A DNA stretch of 64,000 nt from contig NZ_JAKZMM010000023.1 of assembly GCF_022809355.1 (NCBI RefSeq), positions 1 to 64,000 of the forward strand, in the 5' to 3' direction. A model generated the notes under the pieces. The model was not told the DNA's origin. It saw only the letters and a program-made list of their open reading frames with translations, and did no database searches. Shown here piece by piece: positions 52,334 through 62,056 of this stretch. Each line of letters starts with the position of its first letter. Positions within the stretch are counted from its first letter, which is position 1. The translations under genes and the position numbers were made by a program. The stretch is from Parabacteroides faecalis (GTDB taxonomy: Bacteria > Bacteroidota > Bacteroidia > Bacteroidales > Tannerellaceae).

Positions 52334-52979
52334 CAAAAATCCCCGGAATAATAAATGAGAAATAAAGACTCAAGGTAAAAAAACATACCGGTCCATACGA
52401 AGAAACGGATTATTTAATTGTCAACAAAAACAGCTTTGATATTAACAAAAAGGAAGAATATAGCCTTTATTCGTAACACACACATTCTTTCTTCATGAAG
52501 TTTTTTCGGTTCCCAGCAGGGAATTTCCGCAAAAAACAAGGGTTTTGTGAACGATTTTCACGAGTTTTCGGAGTAAAAGTAGGCAGAAACGGATAAAAAG
52601 ATAGGCATGAATGAATAAAAATACGTTGCAAAAATGAACATTCATAGGCAGGAAATGAAGAAAAGCCAAGGTATTTTCCTCTTTTCGCCTCCTTTTCGGG
52701 TATCAGGAAGGTAAAAAACCGGACAAAAGAGCCTATAATTGACAGCAAAAACATTCTATTTTCATTTGACATTCTGCCACAACAGATTGCTTTTCCCTTA
52801 CAACCACCTGAATAAAAACCCCTTTTTCAGAATAACATCCGCAACAATTTACTCCAAAAGCCTATTTACTTACTTTTTATCAAACCTCAACTCGCTATAT
52901 CTCGCATATTTGCAACCCAAGTTGCACCCAGCTCCAAATAGCGAAGTTTTGAAGGAGTTGATTTGACATTTTGACAAAT
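52334..52979. other. long non-coding gap between lipB and fRMsr genes
   Basis: About 650 bp of AT-rich sequence without a credible gene. A minus-strand frame at 52467-52772 has unlikely composition and no family resemblance. Weak inverted elements are present: TGCAAC-CCAA-GTTGCA near 52911-52926, and CTCGCTAT with ATAGCGA flanking it. It is unusually long for this compact region, so an unrecognised small RNA could be here. Confidence 0.5.
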
Positions 52980-53651
52980 TTATCTTTCGCCGAATACTTC
53001 CCGGAACAAAGCAACCAACTGGCGTTTGGCTTCCTCAAAATCCTGTTCTTTCCCCAATTCCTTTGCCAAGGATGTAACGCCTTTATCAGTAAAACCACAA
53101 GGATTAATCAATGAAAAGTAATTCAGATCGGTATTGATGTTCAGGGCAAAACCATGCATCGTAACAAAACGGCTACTCTTTACGCCGATAGCACAGATCT
53201 TACGCGCCTTTCCTGCCACAAAAGGATCCAGCCATACACCGGTTGCTCCTTCCAAACGCTCTCCTTTTAATCCATATAAAGCCAGAAAACGGATGATGGT
53301 TTCCTCCAATCGATAAATATATTGCTTCAATCCGATATGCCAAGTCTCCAAATCAAAAATCGGATATCCTGTAATTTGCCCCGGACCATGATAAGTAATG
53401 TCTCCGCCACGATTAATGTGATAGTAAGAAACACCCAGAGCCTGAAGGCGAGCTTCAGGTATCAGCAGATTAGAATCCTTCCCGCTTTTCCCAATGGTCA
53501 ATACCGGATTATGCTCACAAAATAACAATTCATTCCGGCCTTTTTCCCCTTTCGCCTTGGCAGCCAGTAAAGCGTTAAACTTTTCGGTCTGAATATCCAG
53601 TGCCTTTGCATACACTATTCTTCCGAGATCCTGATAACTGAAGCTCTCCAT
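52980..53651 (-). CDS. lipB: Octanoyl-[acyl carrier protein]:protein N-octanoyltransferase
   Basis: Moves octanoate from acyl carrier protein to lipoate-dependent proteins, the first step of lipoate synthesis. The 223-residue product has [35 protein letters not shown], the catalytic Lys region [15 protein letters not shown] and the acyl-Cys motif [14 protein letters not shown]. Its first 37 bp overlap the 3' end of mtgA, a strong sign of coupling. The lipA partner is not in the window. Confidence 0.94.
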   Translation of the reverse strand: MESFSYQDLGRIVYAKALDIQTEKFNALLAAKAKGEKGRNELLFCEHNPVLTIGKSGKDSNLLIPEARLQALGVSYYHINRGGDITYHGPGQITGYPIFDLETWHIGLKQYIYRLEETIIRFLALYGLKGERLEGATGVWLDPFVAGKARKICAIGVKSSRFVTMHGFALNINTDLNYFSLINPCGFTDKGVTSLAKELGKEQDFEEAKRQLVALFREVFGER

Positions 53652-54385
53652 TTCTTTCTATTTTTAGTTTTACCTGTACTCTTCGACTTTTGTTGTGTTT
53701 TATATCCCATATCCACCGGCAGAATCTTATCCATCAACGACATAATCTTGGCTTGTCGGCGACGCATATAAGGCGAAGGTTTCCCTGAATTAAAACGCCG
53801 CGGGTTCGGCAATGAAGCGGCAATCAAAGCCGACTCGCCTTTGGTCAGCTGATAGGCTTCTTTCTTGAAATGCGCCTTAGCCACGGCCTGTGCTCCATAA
53901 ATACCATCGCCCATCTCGATCGAATTGAGATAAACTTCCATGATCCGTTCTTTGCCCCATATCCATTCGATCAACAAGGTGAAATAAGCTTCCAATCCTT
54001 TCCGGAAATAGGTTTTTCCTTGCCAAAGGAAGACATTCTTGGCCGTCTGCTGACTGATAGTACTGGCTCCGCGAACCCGTTTTCCCTGTCGTGCCTCTTC
54101 TCTTGCTTTCTGTATTTGCTTGAAATCAAATCCCGGATGCTCCATAAACAAATTATCCTCAGAAGCCACTACGGCCTGAGGCAAGGTCTGGGCAATCTTC
54201 TCGATCGGCACCCATTCATGTTCCAGCTTTAATGTTTTACCAGCCTTGGCTTGTTCGGCCAAACGAATCACCATCAACGGCGTCAGATACACCGGTACGA
54301 AACGATAAAGCACGACAGCCAGCAAAGAAGAGATAAAGAAGAAAAGTATCAGATTCCGCAAGAATATCAGCACACGTTTTACCAT
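53615..54385 (-). CDS. mtgA: Monofunctional peptidoglycan glycosyltransferase
   Basis: A GT51 enzyme that polymerises lipid II into glycan strands. The 256-residue product has one N-terminal TM (about 7-28) and the family motifs [14 protein letters not shown] (with the catalytic Glu), [39 protein letters not shown] and [22 protein letters not shown]. No transpeptidase domain follows, which separates it from class A PBPs; the tail (220-256) is basic. It overlaps lipB by 37 bp and lies 59 bp after the cobalamin ABC genes, so it may be partly under their riboswitch. Confidence 0.93.
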   Translation of the reverse strand: MVKRVLIFLRNLILFFFISSLLAVVLYRFVPVYLTPLMVIRLAEQAKAGKTLKLEHEWVPIEKIAQTLPQAVVASEDNLFMEHPGFDFKQIQKAREEARQGKRVRGASTISQQTAKNVFLWQGKTYFRKGLEAYFTLLIEWIWGKERIMEVYLNSIEMGDGIYGAQAVAKAHFKKEAYQLTKGESALIAASLPNPRRFNSGKPSPYMRRRQAKIMSLMDKILPVDMGYKTQQKSKSTGKTKNRKKWRASVIRISEE

Positions 54386-54444
54386 TCGTATTTTCTCTAT
54401 TTGGTTTGTCTTGCAAACTTATGCAATTTTCCTGAAATAAGGAA

Positions 54445-55458
54445 TCAGATTTCGGGCAAACTTATCTGGCGCAAGGCTTGCAATAACGACTCAATTGTTT
54501 CATAAGCCGACGGCTCTCCGGCATGAAGGATAAATGTATCAGGAGTCACTTCAATAAATGGCAAAGCTGCCGATGCCTGATCTGTTACCCGGATACCACA
54601 GCGTTGCAATGCCTTCTTCAGCATCGAGCATCGAGCACCTTCGCCCCGGATTCCGATTTGATATTTATATTGCACCTGTATCCGGTAAAGACCACTGTCC
54701 TCGTCAAATACAACACCTCTTCCGGAGAAGAATGATTTCAGTCGGCCCGATAAAGCCAGATCTTCAGGTGTACCGGTGATGATTCCCTGTTTCCGGTCCA
54801 TCAGCCAGATCTTATCGGCAATCTCCAAAGCCAGATCCAAGTCGTGTGTAGAAAGAAAGATCGTCTTTTCAGTCGTTTGTATCAGGCGATACAACAGTTG
54901 CATGATTTCCACTTTACTGGGATAATCCAGAAAAGCTGTCGGTTCATCCAGGAAAATAATCGGAGTCTCCTGAGCAAGCGCCTTTGCAATCATCACTTTC
55001 TGCCGTTCTCCGTCCGACAACGTATGCACCATCCGCATAGCCAGCGCTTCGATTCCGACCAAACGAATAGACTGATCCACGATCTCCCAGTCTTCTGCTG
55101 CCAGTCGTCCCCAAAAACCTGTATAAGGACTTCGGCCCATTCCAACTAAATCCCGAACTGTCATATTCCGGATCTCACACCGTTCGGTTAATACCACACT
55201 GATGATTCGGCTTAACTGGCGGTCGGTATAAGATTCCACTTCCTGTCCGAGCAGCCAGATATGTCCGCCCAGCTTCGGCTGAAAAGCAGAAAGCGTCCGA
55301 AGTAAGGTCGATTTTCCTACCCCATTTTCACCCAACAAACAGGTCAGTTCGCCACTCCGGATAGTAGCCTGTATGTGCGAAGCCACTTCTTTGGCATGAT
55401 GCTTCTTAATAGAATAACCTATTGAGAGTTCCTCCAGTCGTATCGTTTCCTTATTCAT
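54445..55458 (-). CDS. FecE/BtuD-type ABC transporter ATPase with C-terminal extension
   Basis: The ATPase of a cobalamin or siderophore importer. From MNKETIRLEEL (overlapping the permease stop by 8 bp) it has 337 residues. Walker A GENGVGKST, Q-loop region VLTERCEIRNMTV, signature LSDGERQKVMIAKAL and Walker B IIFLDEPTAFLD all fall in the first 200 residues. Family members are usually about 255 residues; the extra 80 at the end (GIRGEGARCSMLKKALQRCG onward) form a small separate domain of unknown role. Downstream of BtuF and BtuC homologues. Confidence 0.9.
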   Translation of the reverse strand: MNKETIRLEELSIGYSIKKHHAKEVASHIQATIRSGELTCLLGENGVGKSTLLRTLSAFQPKLGGHIWLLGQEVESYTDRQLSRIISVVLTERCEIRNMTVRDLVGMGRSPYTGFWGRLAAEDWEIVDQSIRLVGIEALAMRMVHTLSDGERQKVMIAKALAQETPIIFLDEPTAFLDYPSKVEIMQLLYRLIQTTEKTIFLSTHDLDLALEIADKIWLMDRKQGIITGTPEDLALSGRLKSFFSGRGVVFDEDSGLYRIQVQYKYQIGIRGEGARCSMLKKALQRCGIRVTDQASAALPFIEVTPDTFILHAGEPSAYETIESLLQALRQISLPEI

Positions 55459-56488
55459 TCCAATCATTTTTACGTTTGTTGAACAAAACAGAAGCGACTA
55501 CCGGAGCACCCACCAGTGCCGTGACCGAATTAACCGGCAAAGCTCCTTCAAAACCAGGCATACGGGCCAGCAGATTACAAATTAATGCCAAGGCAGCACC
55601 TAATAATAAAGTAGCAGGCATCAAAGTCCAATGATCGGACGTCTGAAACATAGCTCTTGCCAAATGAGGAACTGCCAGTCCCAAGAAGATAATCGGACCA
55701 CAATAAGCCGTTACAATAGCCGTCAATACGCCCGCCGATACAATCACCAGCAAACGAGCCCGCTTGATATTCAGTCCTAAGTTACGGGCATAACCATCAC
55801 CCAGCAACATCAGGTTTAATGTCTTGATAAGCAAGAAAGACAAAGGAAGCAAAATAGCCATCAACGTCACAAACAGCATCATCTGATTACCGGAAACGCG
55901 CGAGAAACTGCCTAATCCCCAAATCACATACGCCCGGATATCTTCTTCTACACTGAAGAATTTCAAGACACCAATCACCGCATTCGATACATAACCGATC
56001 ATAACGCCGATAATCAGCAAGGTGACATTTCCTTTCACTTTTTGCGATACATAAACAATCAGTGCCATCACCGACAAAGAACCGATAATAGCGGCAACCG
56101 ACAAAGCTATTTCTCCCATCACTCCCAGTCGGCTTAAGGCAACACCGCCCAAACTACCACTCAACAGAATGACAAAAGCAACGCCCATGCTGGCACCTGA
56201 ACTGATTCCCAATACCGAAGGTCCTGCCAACGGATTACGAAACACCGTCTGCATTTGTAATCCACTTACCGCCAGACCAGCACCGGCAGCCAGTGCCGTC
56301 AAAGCCTGAGGCAAACGGGATTTCCAGACAATGTTCTGCCAAGATACAGGTTCATTTCCTGTACCCGTCAGAATATTCCAAATGGATTGTGCCGGAATGG
56401 AGACTGAACCCAGCAATAAATTCAGAAGCAACAGAACAACGATCAGCAACAGGATCAATAACATCCGGTAAGTATGAGTATAACGCAT
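55451..56488 (-). CDS. FecCD/BtuC-type ABC transporter permease
   Basis: The membrane part of the importer, 345 residues with about ten TM helices. Family motifs include GLAVSGLQMQTVFRNPLAGPSVLGISSGASMG, the cytoplasmic-loop region LGDGYARNLGLNIKRAR (contact with the ATPase) and GPIIFLGLAVPHLAR. It starts 4 bp before the stop of... its upstream neighbour, the binding protein (gap of 4 bp on the minus strand), and overlaps the ATPase gene at its end. Vitamin B12 is the most likely substrate because of the riboswitch ahead of the operon. Confidence 0.92.
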   Translation of the reverse strand: MRYTHTYRMLLILLLIVVLLLLNLLLGSVSIPAQSIWNILTGTGNEPVSWQNIVWKSRLPQALTALAAGAGLAVSGLQMQTVFRNPLAGPSVLGISSGASMGVAFVILLSGSLGGVALSRLGVMGEIALSVAAIIGSLSVMALIVYVSQKVKGNVTLLIIGVMIGYVSNAVIGVLKFFSVEEDIRAYVIWGLGSFSRVSGNQMMLFVTLMAILLPLSFLLIKTLNLMLLGDGYARNLGLNIKRARLLVIVSAGVLTAIVTAYCGPIIFLGLAVPHLARAMFQTSDHWTLMPATLLLGAALALICNLLARMPGFEGALPVNSVTALVGAPVVASVLFNKRKNDWNE

Positions 56489-56492
56489 GATC

Positions 56493-57668
56493 TTATTTCT
56501 TTAGCAGTTTATAGAAAACAGGCTGATGATCCGGCAACAGTTCCGGATGAAAGATATGCAACAAGTCTGCCAGAATTACCTCCGGAGCAGTCGGCATTTC
56601 TTCATAGAACGGCGTCGTCTTCATGTTACAGTAAATAATCCCATGTTCACGGAAAGCCTTGAAGTCGGCATAACGTGCATCCTGATCTTTCAGGGCTTCG
56701 TAAGAGAAATCGCCCGGATAACTATTGACAATGCGCCAATAATCCGCGTTGTCTGCCTGATTGTAAACCGTCTCGAAGTCGAGCGTTACACCACCCGAAC
56801 GCTCATCGTCTTTCAAGAAATAATCGGCTCCGGCATCTTTGAACAATTGAGCCAGAAAACTCTTTCCGCCTACGGCATACCAGTTTCCGCCTCTCAGCTC
56901 TCCGCTAAAGACAACCGGCCGGCGTTTCACCTTACCATCGGCAGTCAACGCCTTCAATTCCTGATATCGCTGTTCAATCGCCTCGAAACAAGCATTGGCT
57001 TCCTTTTCCATACCGCAAAGCAAGCCTACGAATTTAATCCACTCAGCTTGTCCCAACGGAGTCATTTCTTTATATCCCAAATGCGGAACCAATGGAATCC
57101 CGACATCCTTCAAAGCTTCATAGCCACCCCGTTTAAACGGAGAGATCAGAATCAAGTCAGGATTCATACTCATAACCGCTTCATTGTCGAAGTTCCCTTC
57201 AATACCAATCTTTACGGTTTTTCCACTTTCCAACTGGCGATTCATCGTTTCGTTGAACAAGTGGCGCGTACTCGTGATACCTGTTACCCGTTCCGTTATT
57301 CCCAACTTAATAAAATTAGAAAGCTGCAAGGAAGTCATGCAAATCACACTCCGTACCGGTATTTCCAATTTCTCATATCCTTCAGGAACAACCTTTGATG
57401 CATCGCCCCGACGCACCAAAGCATAATGATATTCGGCAACATTCTCCGACTGCGGATCATGAATATCTACCAAAGCCATATCACCTTCGTAACGGATCTC
57501 AAATCCTTCCGCATATTCCGGTTTGATCTTCTCAGTAAATACGGTTTCCGTTACCGCTTTTCCGGTCGATATCGTATCCTGATCATTTGCCGGGCGTGAC
57601 GAGCAGCCCGTTATTCCTGCAAGAAGCAACACGGCTCCTGCCATTCGGATTACATTCATCATTGTCAT
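56493..57668 (-). CDS. BtuF-like periplasmic binding lipoprotein
   Basis: The substrate-binding component. From MTMMNVIRMAGAVLLLAG the product is 391 residues with a lipobox (LAGITGC, about Cys22). The PF01497-type two-lobed fold runs from about 85 to the end (RVTGITSTRHLF, PDLILISPFKRGGYEALKDVGIPLVP, GGKSFLAQLFKDAGADYF). The frame also opens 19 codons earlier at 57725, but that would put a polar stretch before the signal. The gene is first in the operon, about 70 bp after the cobalamin riboswitch. Confidence 0.88.
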   Translation of the reverse strand: MTMMNVIRMAGAVLLLAGITGCSSRPANDQDTISTGKAVTETVFTEKIKPEYAEGFEIRYEGDMALVDIHDPQSENVAEYHYALVRRGDASKVVPEGYEKLEIPVRSVICMTSLQLSNFIKLGITERVTGITSTRHLFNETMNRQLESGKTVKIGIEGNFDNEAVMSMNPDLILISPFKRGGYEALKDVGIPLVPHLGYKEMTPLGQAEWIKFVGLLCGMEKEANACFEAIEQRYQELKALTADGKVKRRPVVFSGELRGGNWYAVGGKSFLAQLFKDAGADYFLKDDERSGGVTLDFETVYNQADNADYWRIVNSYPGDFSYEALKDQDARYADFKAFREHGIIYCNMKTTPFYEEMPTAPEVILADLLHIFHPELLPDHQPVFYKLLKK

Positions 57669-57734
57669 TCTGTCTAAATATTTTCCTTCACTTCCCATTA
57701 CCACGCAGAAAGCGAAGTCATCCAAGTTATTATC

Positions 57735-57920
57735 AGTAACCAGGCAGGTCTTCTGACTTTGTCTCGTTCGAAGTTCCTTCCCGAATAGACGACTATTCAG
57801 TGGAACAGAGGTTACTTCGAATCCTATAAAGACTTACAGCAGCGTGGACTGTCCGGGACTTTCACCCGATTCCCTTTTCATCTGTTCCTTGCTTCACGAA
57901 GGAAACAGACACCTGTTACT
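57735..57920 (-). ncRNA. Cobalamin (AdoCbl-type) riboswitch
   Basis: Read on the minus strand, the element begins AGTAACAGGTGTCTG and ends ACCTGCCTGGTTACT, giving the P1 stem (AGTAAC with GTTACT). Inside are the core GTGAAAGTCCCGGACAGTCC (near 57855-57875), GCTGCTGTAAGT, and the B12-box-like AGTCAGAAGACCTGCC near the end. These are the usual landmarks of cobalamin riboswitches. It lies directly ahead of the btuF-btuC-ATPase operon and should switch it off when the vitamin is abundant. Confidence 0.93.
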
Positions 57921-57925
57921 TGGCA

Positions 57926-57933
57926 CAAAAGTA
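57926..57933 (-). promoter_or_regulatory. -7 promoter box of the cobalamin transport operon
   Basis: Minus-strand TACTTTTG (57933-57926) fits TAnnTTTG and places the transcription start at about 57920, the first base of the riboswitch. Confidence 0.75.
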
Positions 57934-58009
57934 ATAAAAAACTCAACCGATACTTGCGAATCAACCGTAAAATAAAGATTTTTGCACTTGCATTCAACTC
58001 GAATAAATT

Positions 58010-58720
58010 ATGAATCGAACTATTACATTCGTCTCTTTGGGTCCGGGTGAACCCGAATTAATCACCTTAAAAGGCTTAAAGACTTTACAACAGGCAGACC
58101 GGATCTTCTGTCCGGCAACTTTGACTACCTCAGGGAAACAGGTTTCCAGAGCTGCCCATATTCTACGAGCTTTAGAGATCAAAGAAGAAAAGATCCATAC
58201 GTTTGTATTACCCATGAGTAAAGACCGGCAAAAAGCCATCGAAGCTTACGATCAGCTTTTGTCTGATGCTATCCGGGCACTTCAAGAAGATAAAAAGGTG
58301 GTTATCGTGGCAGAAGGTGATGCCGGATTCTATACTTCCATTCAGTACATTTACCATCAGCTGGAAAAGCAACAAATCCGTGTGCAGCGAGTTCCGGGCA
58401 TACCGGCTTTCATCGCAGCCGGAGCAACAGGCGGATTACATATCGTCAAGCAGGAAGAACGACTGATGGTGATTCCGGGAACAGCAACATCCGACGAGTT
58501 GGATCAGTTAATCCGCCAGGGATACAATCTGGTTATTATGAAACTATCGGCTTGCATCGAAGCTGTCCATACATGCATTCGCCAACATCCGGAGGCCCAG
58601 TTTCATTACTTCGAGAACGTAGGTACGGAAAAAGAGAAATATATATCCGACCCAGCAATAATAGCCCAAACGGATTTCCCTTATTTCTCCCTATTGATCA
58701 TCCAATCCATCCAATCATAA
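58010..58720 (+). CDS. cobI: Precorrin-2 C20-methyltransferase
   Basis: Adds a SAM-derived methyl group at C20 in corrin-ring synthesis (CobI/CbiL). The 236-residue product has the tetrapyrrole methylase features VSLGPGEPELITLKGLKTLQQAD at the start, AEGDAGFYTS near 103, RVPGIPAFIAAGA near 130 and LVIMKLS near 178. It is divergent from the riboswitch-controlled importer and is the only corrin-synthesis gene in the window. Whether it has its own B12 control is not visible; no second riboswitch is seen in its short leader. Confidence 0.9.
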   Translation: MNRTITFVSLGPGEPELITLKGLKTLQQADRIFCPATLTTSGKQVSRAAHILRALEIKEEKIHTFVLPMSKDRQKAIEAYDQLLSDAIRALQEDKKVVIVAEGDAGFYTSIQYIYHQLEKQQIRVQRVPGIPAFIAAGATGGLHIVKQEERLMVIPGTATSDELDQLIRQGYNLVIMKLSACIEAVHTCIRQHPEAQFHYFENVGTEKEKYISDPAIIAQTDFPYFSLLIIQSIQS

Positions 58721-58730
58721 TCAAATAAAA

Positions 58731-58770
58731 AGCCGCTAAAAGTCAGGCGAACCTGAAACTTTCAGCGGCT
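58731..58770. terminator. bidirectional terminator between cobI and carB
   Basis: AGCCGCTAAAAGT (58731-58743) pairs with AAACTTTCAGCGGCT (58756-58770) with small bulges, around an inner CAGG/CCTG pair. T-rich flank on the plus side and A-rich on the other fit use in both directions for convergent genes. Confidence 0.8.
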
Positions 58771-58797
58771 TATCTATCTGATACTATATACTAAGCA

Positions 58798-61700
58798 TTA
58801 ATATTCTTGCCAGCTCTTGATCTGAATATCATCCATACTCAACGTACAGAAAGCATTGATAAAGGCACTTGCCAAACGTGCATTTGTAATCAACGGAATA
58901 TTCAAGTCGATGGCAGCACGACGGATCTTATATCCATTATCCAATTCGCCTGCAGAAAGGTCTCTTGGAATATTCACCACCATATCTATCTTCTTCTCAT
59001 GCAATAACGTCAAGGCCTGCGGTTCCTTTCCTGTTTCACTCGGCCAATAAACCAAGGTGCTCGGAATGCCGTTCTCAGCGAAGAAACGATGGGTTCCGCC
59101 AGTAGCATAAAGATTATATCCTTTCTTGGCTAACAGACGAGCAGCATCCAGCATAGCCACCTTTTGTTTAGCCGTACCGGTTGATAACAGGATATTCTTC
59201 TCCGGAATCCGTTGTCCGACAGACAGCATACTCTTTAGAATTGCCTCAGACACATCATCACCGATACAACCAACTTCACCCGTAGAAGCCATGTCTACAC
59301 CTAAAACCGGATCGGCTTTCTGTAAACGATTGAAGGAGAATTGAGAGGCTTTGATACCGACATAATCCAAATCAAACTCATTCTTGTTCGGCTTCTCAAC
59401 CGGCAAACCTAACATAACCCGCGTAGCCAGTTCGATGAAGTTAATCTTCAATACCTTGCTCACGAACGGGAAACTACGGGAGGCACGCAGGTTACATTCG
59501 ATTACCTTGATTTCATTTCCTTTCGCCAGGTATTGGATATTGAATGGACCTGAAATATTTAATTCTTTCGCAATCTGCTTACTGATCTTCTTGATACGAC
59601 GAACAGTTTCAACATACAGTTTCTGCGCCGGGAACTGAATAGTAGCATCACCTGAATGGACACCGGCAAATTCGATATGTTCGCTGATGGCATACATGAT
59701 GATCTCTCCATTCTGAGCTACGGCATCCATTTCCACCTCCTTGCATTGTTCGATAAACTGACTGACTACAACCGGATGCTTCTTGGATACATTTGCTGCC
59801 AGTTCCAAGAAACGAACCAACTCTTCCTGGTTGGAGCAGACATTCATAGCCGCACCACTCAACACATAACTCGGACGAACCAGAACCGGGAAACCGACTT
59901 CCTCAACAAACTGATTAATATCATCCATCGATGAAAGTTCTTTCCAACGTGGCTGATCTACTCCAATCCGATCAAGCATAGCCGAGAACTTCTCACGGTC
60001 TTCCGCATTATCAATACTTTTAGCAGATGTTCCCAAGATATGAATATGCTGAGCATCCAAACGCATAGCCAAGTTATTCGGAATCTGTCCACCTGTTGAC
60101 ACAATTACTCCGTGCGGATTCTCCAATTCGAGGATATCCATCACTCGTTCGAATGTCAATTCATCAAAATACAGGCGGTCGCACATATCATAATCGGTAG
60201 AAACCGTCTCCGGATTGTAATTGATCATCACCGAACGCCAGCCTTCTTTTCGAATCGTATTCAAAGCCTGAACACCACACCAGTCGAATTCAACCGAACT
60301 GCCGATTCGATAAGCACCCGAACCTAATACAACAATCGAACGGCCATCGCCCAAATAATCGACATCATTTTCCGTTCCGCTATATGTCAGATACAGATAG
60401 TTCGTCTGAGCCGGATATTCGGCAGCCAATGTATCAATCTGCTTGACAACCGGGACGATACCACGATACTTTCGGTCTTGACGTACCTGCAAAGTAGCCT
60501 TATCCGTATCTTCCATTTTATCCTTCAACAAGGCACGGGCAATCTGGAAGTCGGAAAATCCCTGAATCTTTGCTTTACGCAACAACTCATCCGAAACTTC
60601 CTGAATCTTGCTGCAAGCCTCCAGTTCGTTGGCCGTTTCAATAATCCGATACAGTTTCTGCAAGAACCACTTGTCGATTTTAGTCAACTCATGTATTTGG
60701 TCAATGGTATAACCCGCCCGGAAAGCCTTACTGATAACGAAGATGCGACGATCGGTCGGTTCTCTCAAAGCCTTATCAATATCCGGAAGAACCAGTTCCT
60801 TATTTTCTACAAAGCCATGCATGCCTTGTCCGATCATACGAAGTCCTTTCTGAATGGCTTCTTCAAAAGTACGTCCAATAGCCATGACTTCACCAACCGA
60901 CTTCATACTAGAACCCAATTCACGTGCTACTCCATGGAACTTACCCAAGTCCCAGCGCGGAATCTTACAAACTACATAGTCAAGTGCCGGTTCGAAGAAA
61001 GCACTAGTTGTCTTTGTCACCGAGTTCTTCAAATCAAACAAGCCATAGCCTAATCCTAATTTAGCAGCCACGAAAGCCAACGGATAACCAGTTGCCTTGG
61101 AAGCCAAAGCAGATGAACGACTTAAACGAGCATTCACTTCAATGACACGGTAGTCTTCACTATCCGGATCATAAGCATATTGTACATTACATTCACCCAC
61201 AATACCGATATGGCGAATAATACGGATGGCCAGCTCGCGTAGTTTATGATAATCTGTATTGGATAAAGTCTGTGAAGGAGCAATGACGATACTTTCACCC
61301 GTATGGATTCCCAGCGGATCGAAGTTCTCCATGTTACAAACCGTGATACAGTTATCATAACGGTCGCGCACTACTTCATATTCTACTTCTTTCCATCCTT
61401 TCAAGCTCTTTTCCACCAAGACCTGAGGAGAGAAAGAGAAGGCTTTCTCTGCCAATACATTCAGTTCTTCCTCATTATCACAGAAACCAGAACCCAGACC
61501 TCCTAATGCGTATGCAGCACGAATAATCACCGGATAACCTAGTTCGGCAGCGGCACGACGTGCATCTTCGATTGTTTCTACGGCTTCACTCTTGATAGTC
61601 TTGACCCCAATCTCATCCAAACGACGGACAAACAGTTCGCGGTCTTCCGTATCCATGATGGCCTGTACCGGCGTTCCCAATACACGTACGGCATATTTCT

Positions 61701-62019
61701 CCAATACACCACTCTGATACAATGCGACACCACAATTCAATGCCGTCTGACCACCGAAAGCCAACAGAATACCATCCGGACGTTCTTTCTCAATAACCTT
61801 CTCTACAAAATATGGAGTGACAGGCAAGAAATAAACCGTGTCGGCTACACCTTCAGATGTCTGTACCGTAGCAATATTCGGATTGATCAAAACCGTCTGG
61901 ATTCCTTCTTCCTTAATGGCTTTCAATGCCTGGCTTCCGGAATAATCAAATTCTCCCGCTTCACCAATCTTCAGTGCTCCCGAACCTAAAATAAGGACTT
62001 TATTGATATTATCTTTCAT
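58798..62019 (-). CDS. carB: Carbamoyl-phosphate synthase large subunit
   Basis: Makes carbamoyl phosphate for pyrimidines and arginine from bicarbonate, ammonia and two ATP. The 1073-residue length and two homologous ATP-grasp halves fit the family: first half KVLILGSGALKIGEAGEFDYSGSQALKA, second half SIVVLGSGAYRIGSSVEFDWCGVQALNT (near 555). A C-terminal MGS-like allosteric domain starts near 935 (NLYATGGTHRFFAENG). The gene is 37 bp after carA. Confidence 0.97.
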   Translation of the reverse strand: MKDNINKVLILGSGALKIGEAGEFDYSGSQALKAIKEEGIQTVLINPNIATVQTSEGVADTVYFLPVTPYFVEKVIEKERPDGILLAFGGQTALNCGVALYQSGVLEKYAVRVLGTPVQAIMDTEDRELFVRRLDEIGVKTIKSEAVETIEDARRAAAELGYPVIIRAAYALGGLGSGFCDNEEELNVLAEKAFSFSPQVLVEKSLKGWKEVEYEVVRDRYDNCITVCNMENFDPLGIHTGESIVIAPSQTLSNTDYHKLRELAIRIIRHIGIVGECNVQYAYDPDSEDYRVIEVNARLSRSSALASKATGYPLAFVAAKLGLGYGLFDLKNSVTKTTSAFFEPALDYVVCKIPRWDLGKFHGVARELGSSMKSVGEVMAIGRTFEEAIQKGLRMIGQGMHGFVENKELVLPDIDKALREPTDRRIFVISKAFRAGYTIDQIHELTKIDKWFLQKLYRIIETANELEACSKIQEVSDELLRKAKIQGFSDFQIARALLKDKMEDTDKATLQVRQDRKYRGIVPVVKQIDTLAAEYPAQTNYLYLTYSGTENDVDYLGDGRSIVVLGSGAYRIGSSVEFDWCGVQALNTIRKEGWRSVMINYNPETVSTDYDMCDRLYFDELTFERVMDILELENPHGVIVSTGGQIPNNLAMRLDAQHIHILGTSAKSIDNAEDREKFSAMLDRIGVDQPRWKELSSMDDINQFVEEVGFPVLVRPSYVLSGAAMNVCSNQEELVRFLELAANVSKKHPVVVSQFIEQCKEVEMDAVAQNGEIIMYAISEHIEFAGVHSGDATIQFPAQKLYVETVRRIKKISKQIAKELNISGPFNIQYLAKGNEIKVIECNLRASRSFPFVSKVLKINFIELATRVMLGLPVEKPNKNEFDLDYVGIKASQFSFNRLQKADPVLGVDMASTGEVGCIGDDVSEAILKSMLSVGQRIPEKNILLSTGTAKQKVAMLDAARLLAKKGYNLYATGGTHRFFAENGIPSTLVYWPSETGKEPQALTLLHEKKIDMVVNIPRDLSAGELDNGYKIRRAAIDLNIPLITNARLASAFINAFCTLSMDDIQIKSWQEY

Positions 62020-62056
62020 AAACGACTCTCATGCAAAAATTAGTACTGATTATTCT

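Noticed and set aside
52467-52772. 101-codon minus-strand frame in the lipB/fRMsr gap
   Set aside because: Unlikely composition, no promoter or family signal; treated as chance.
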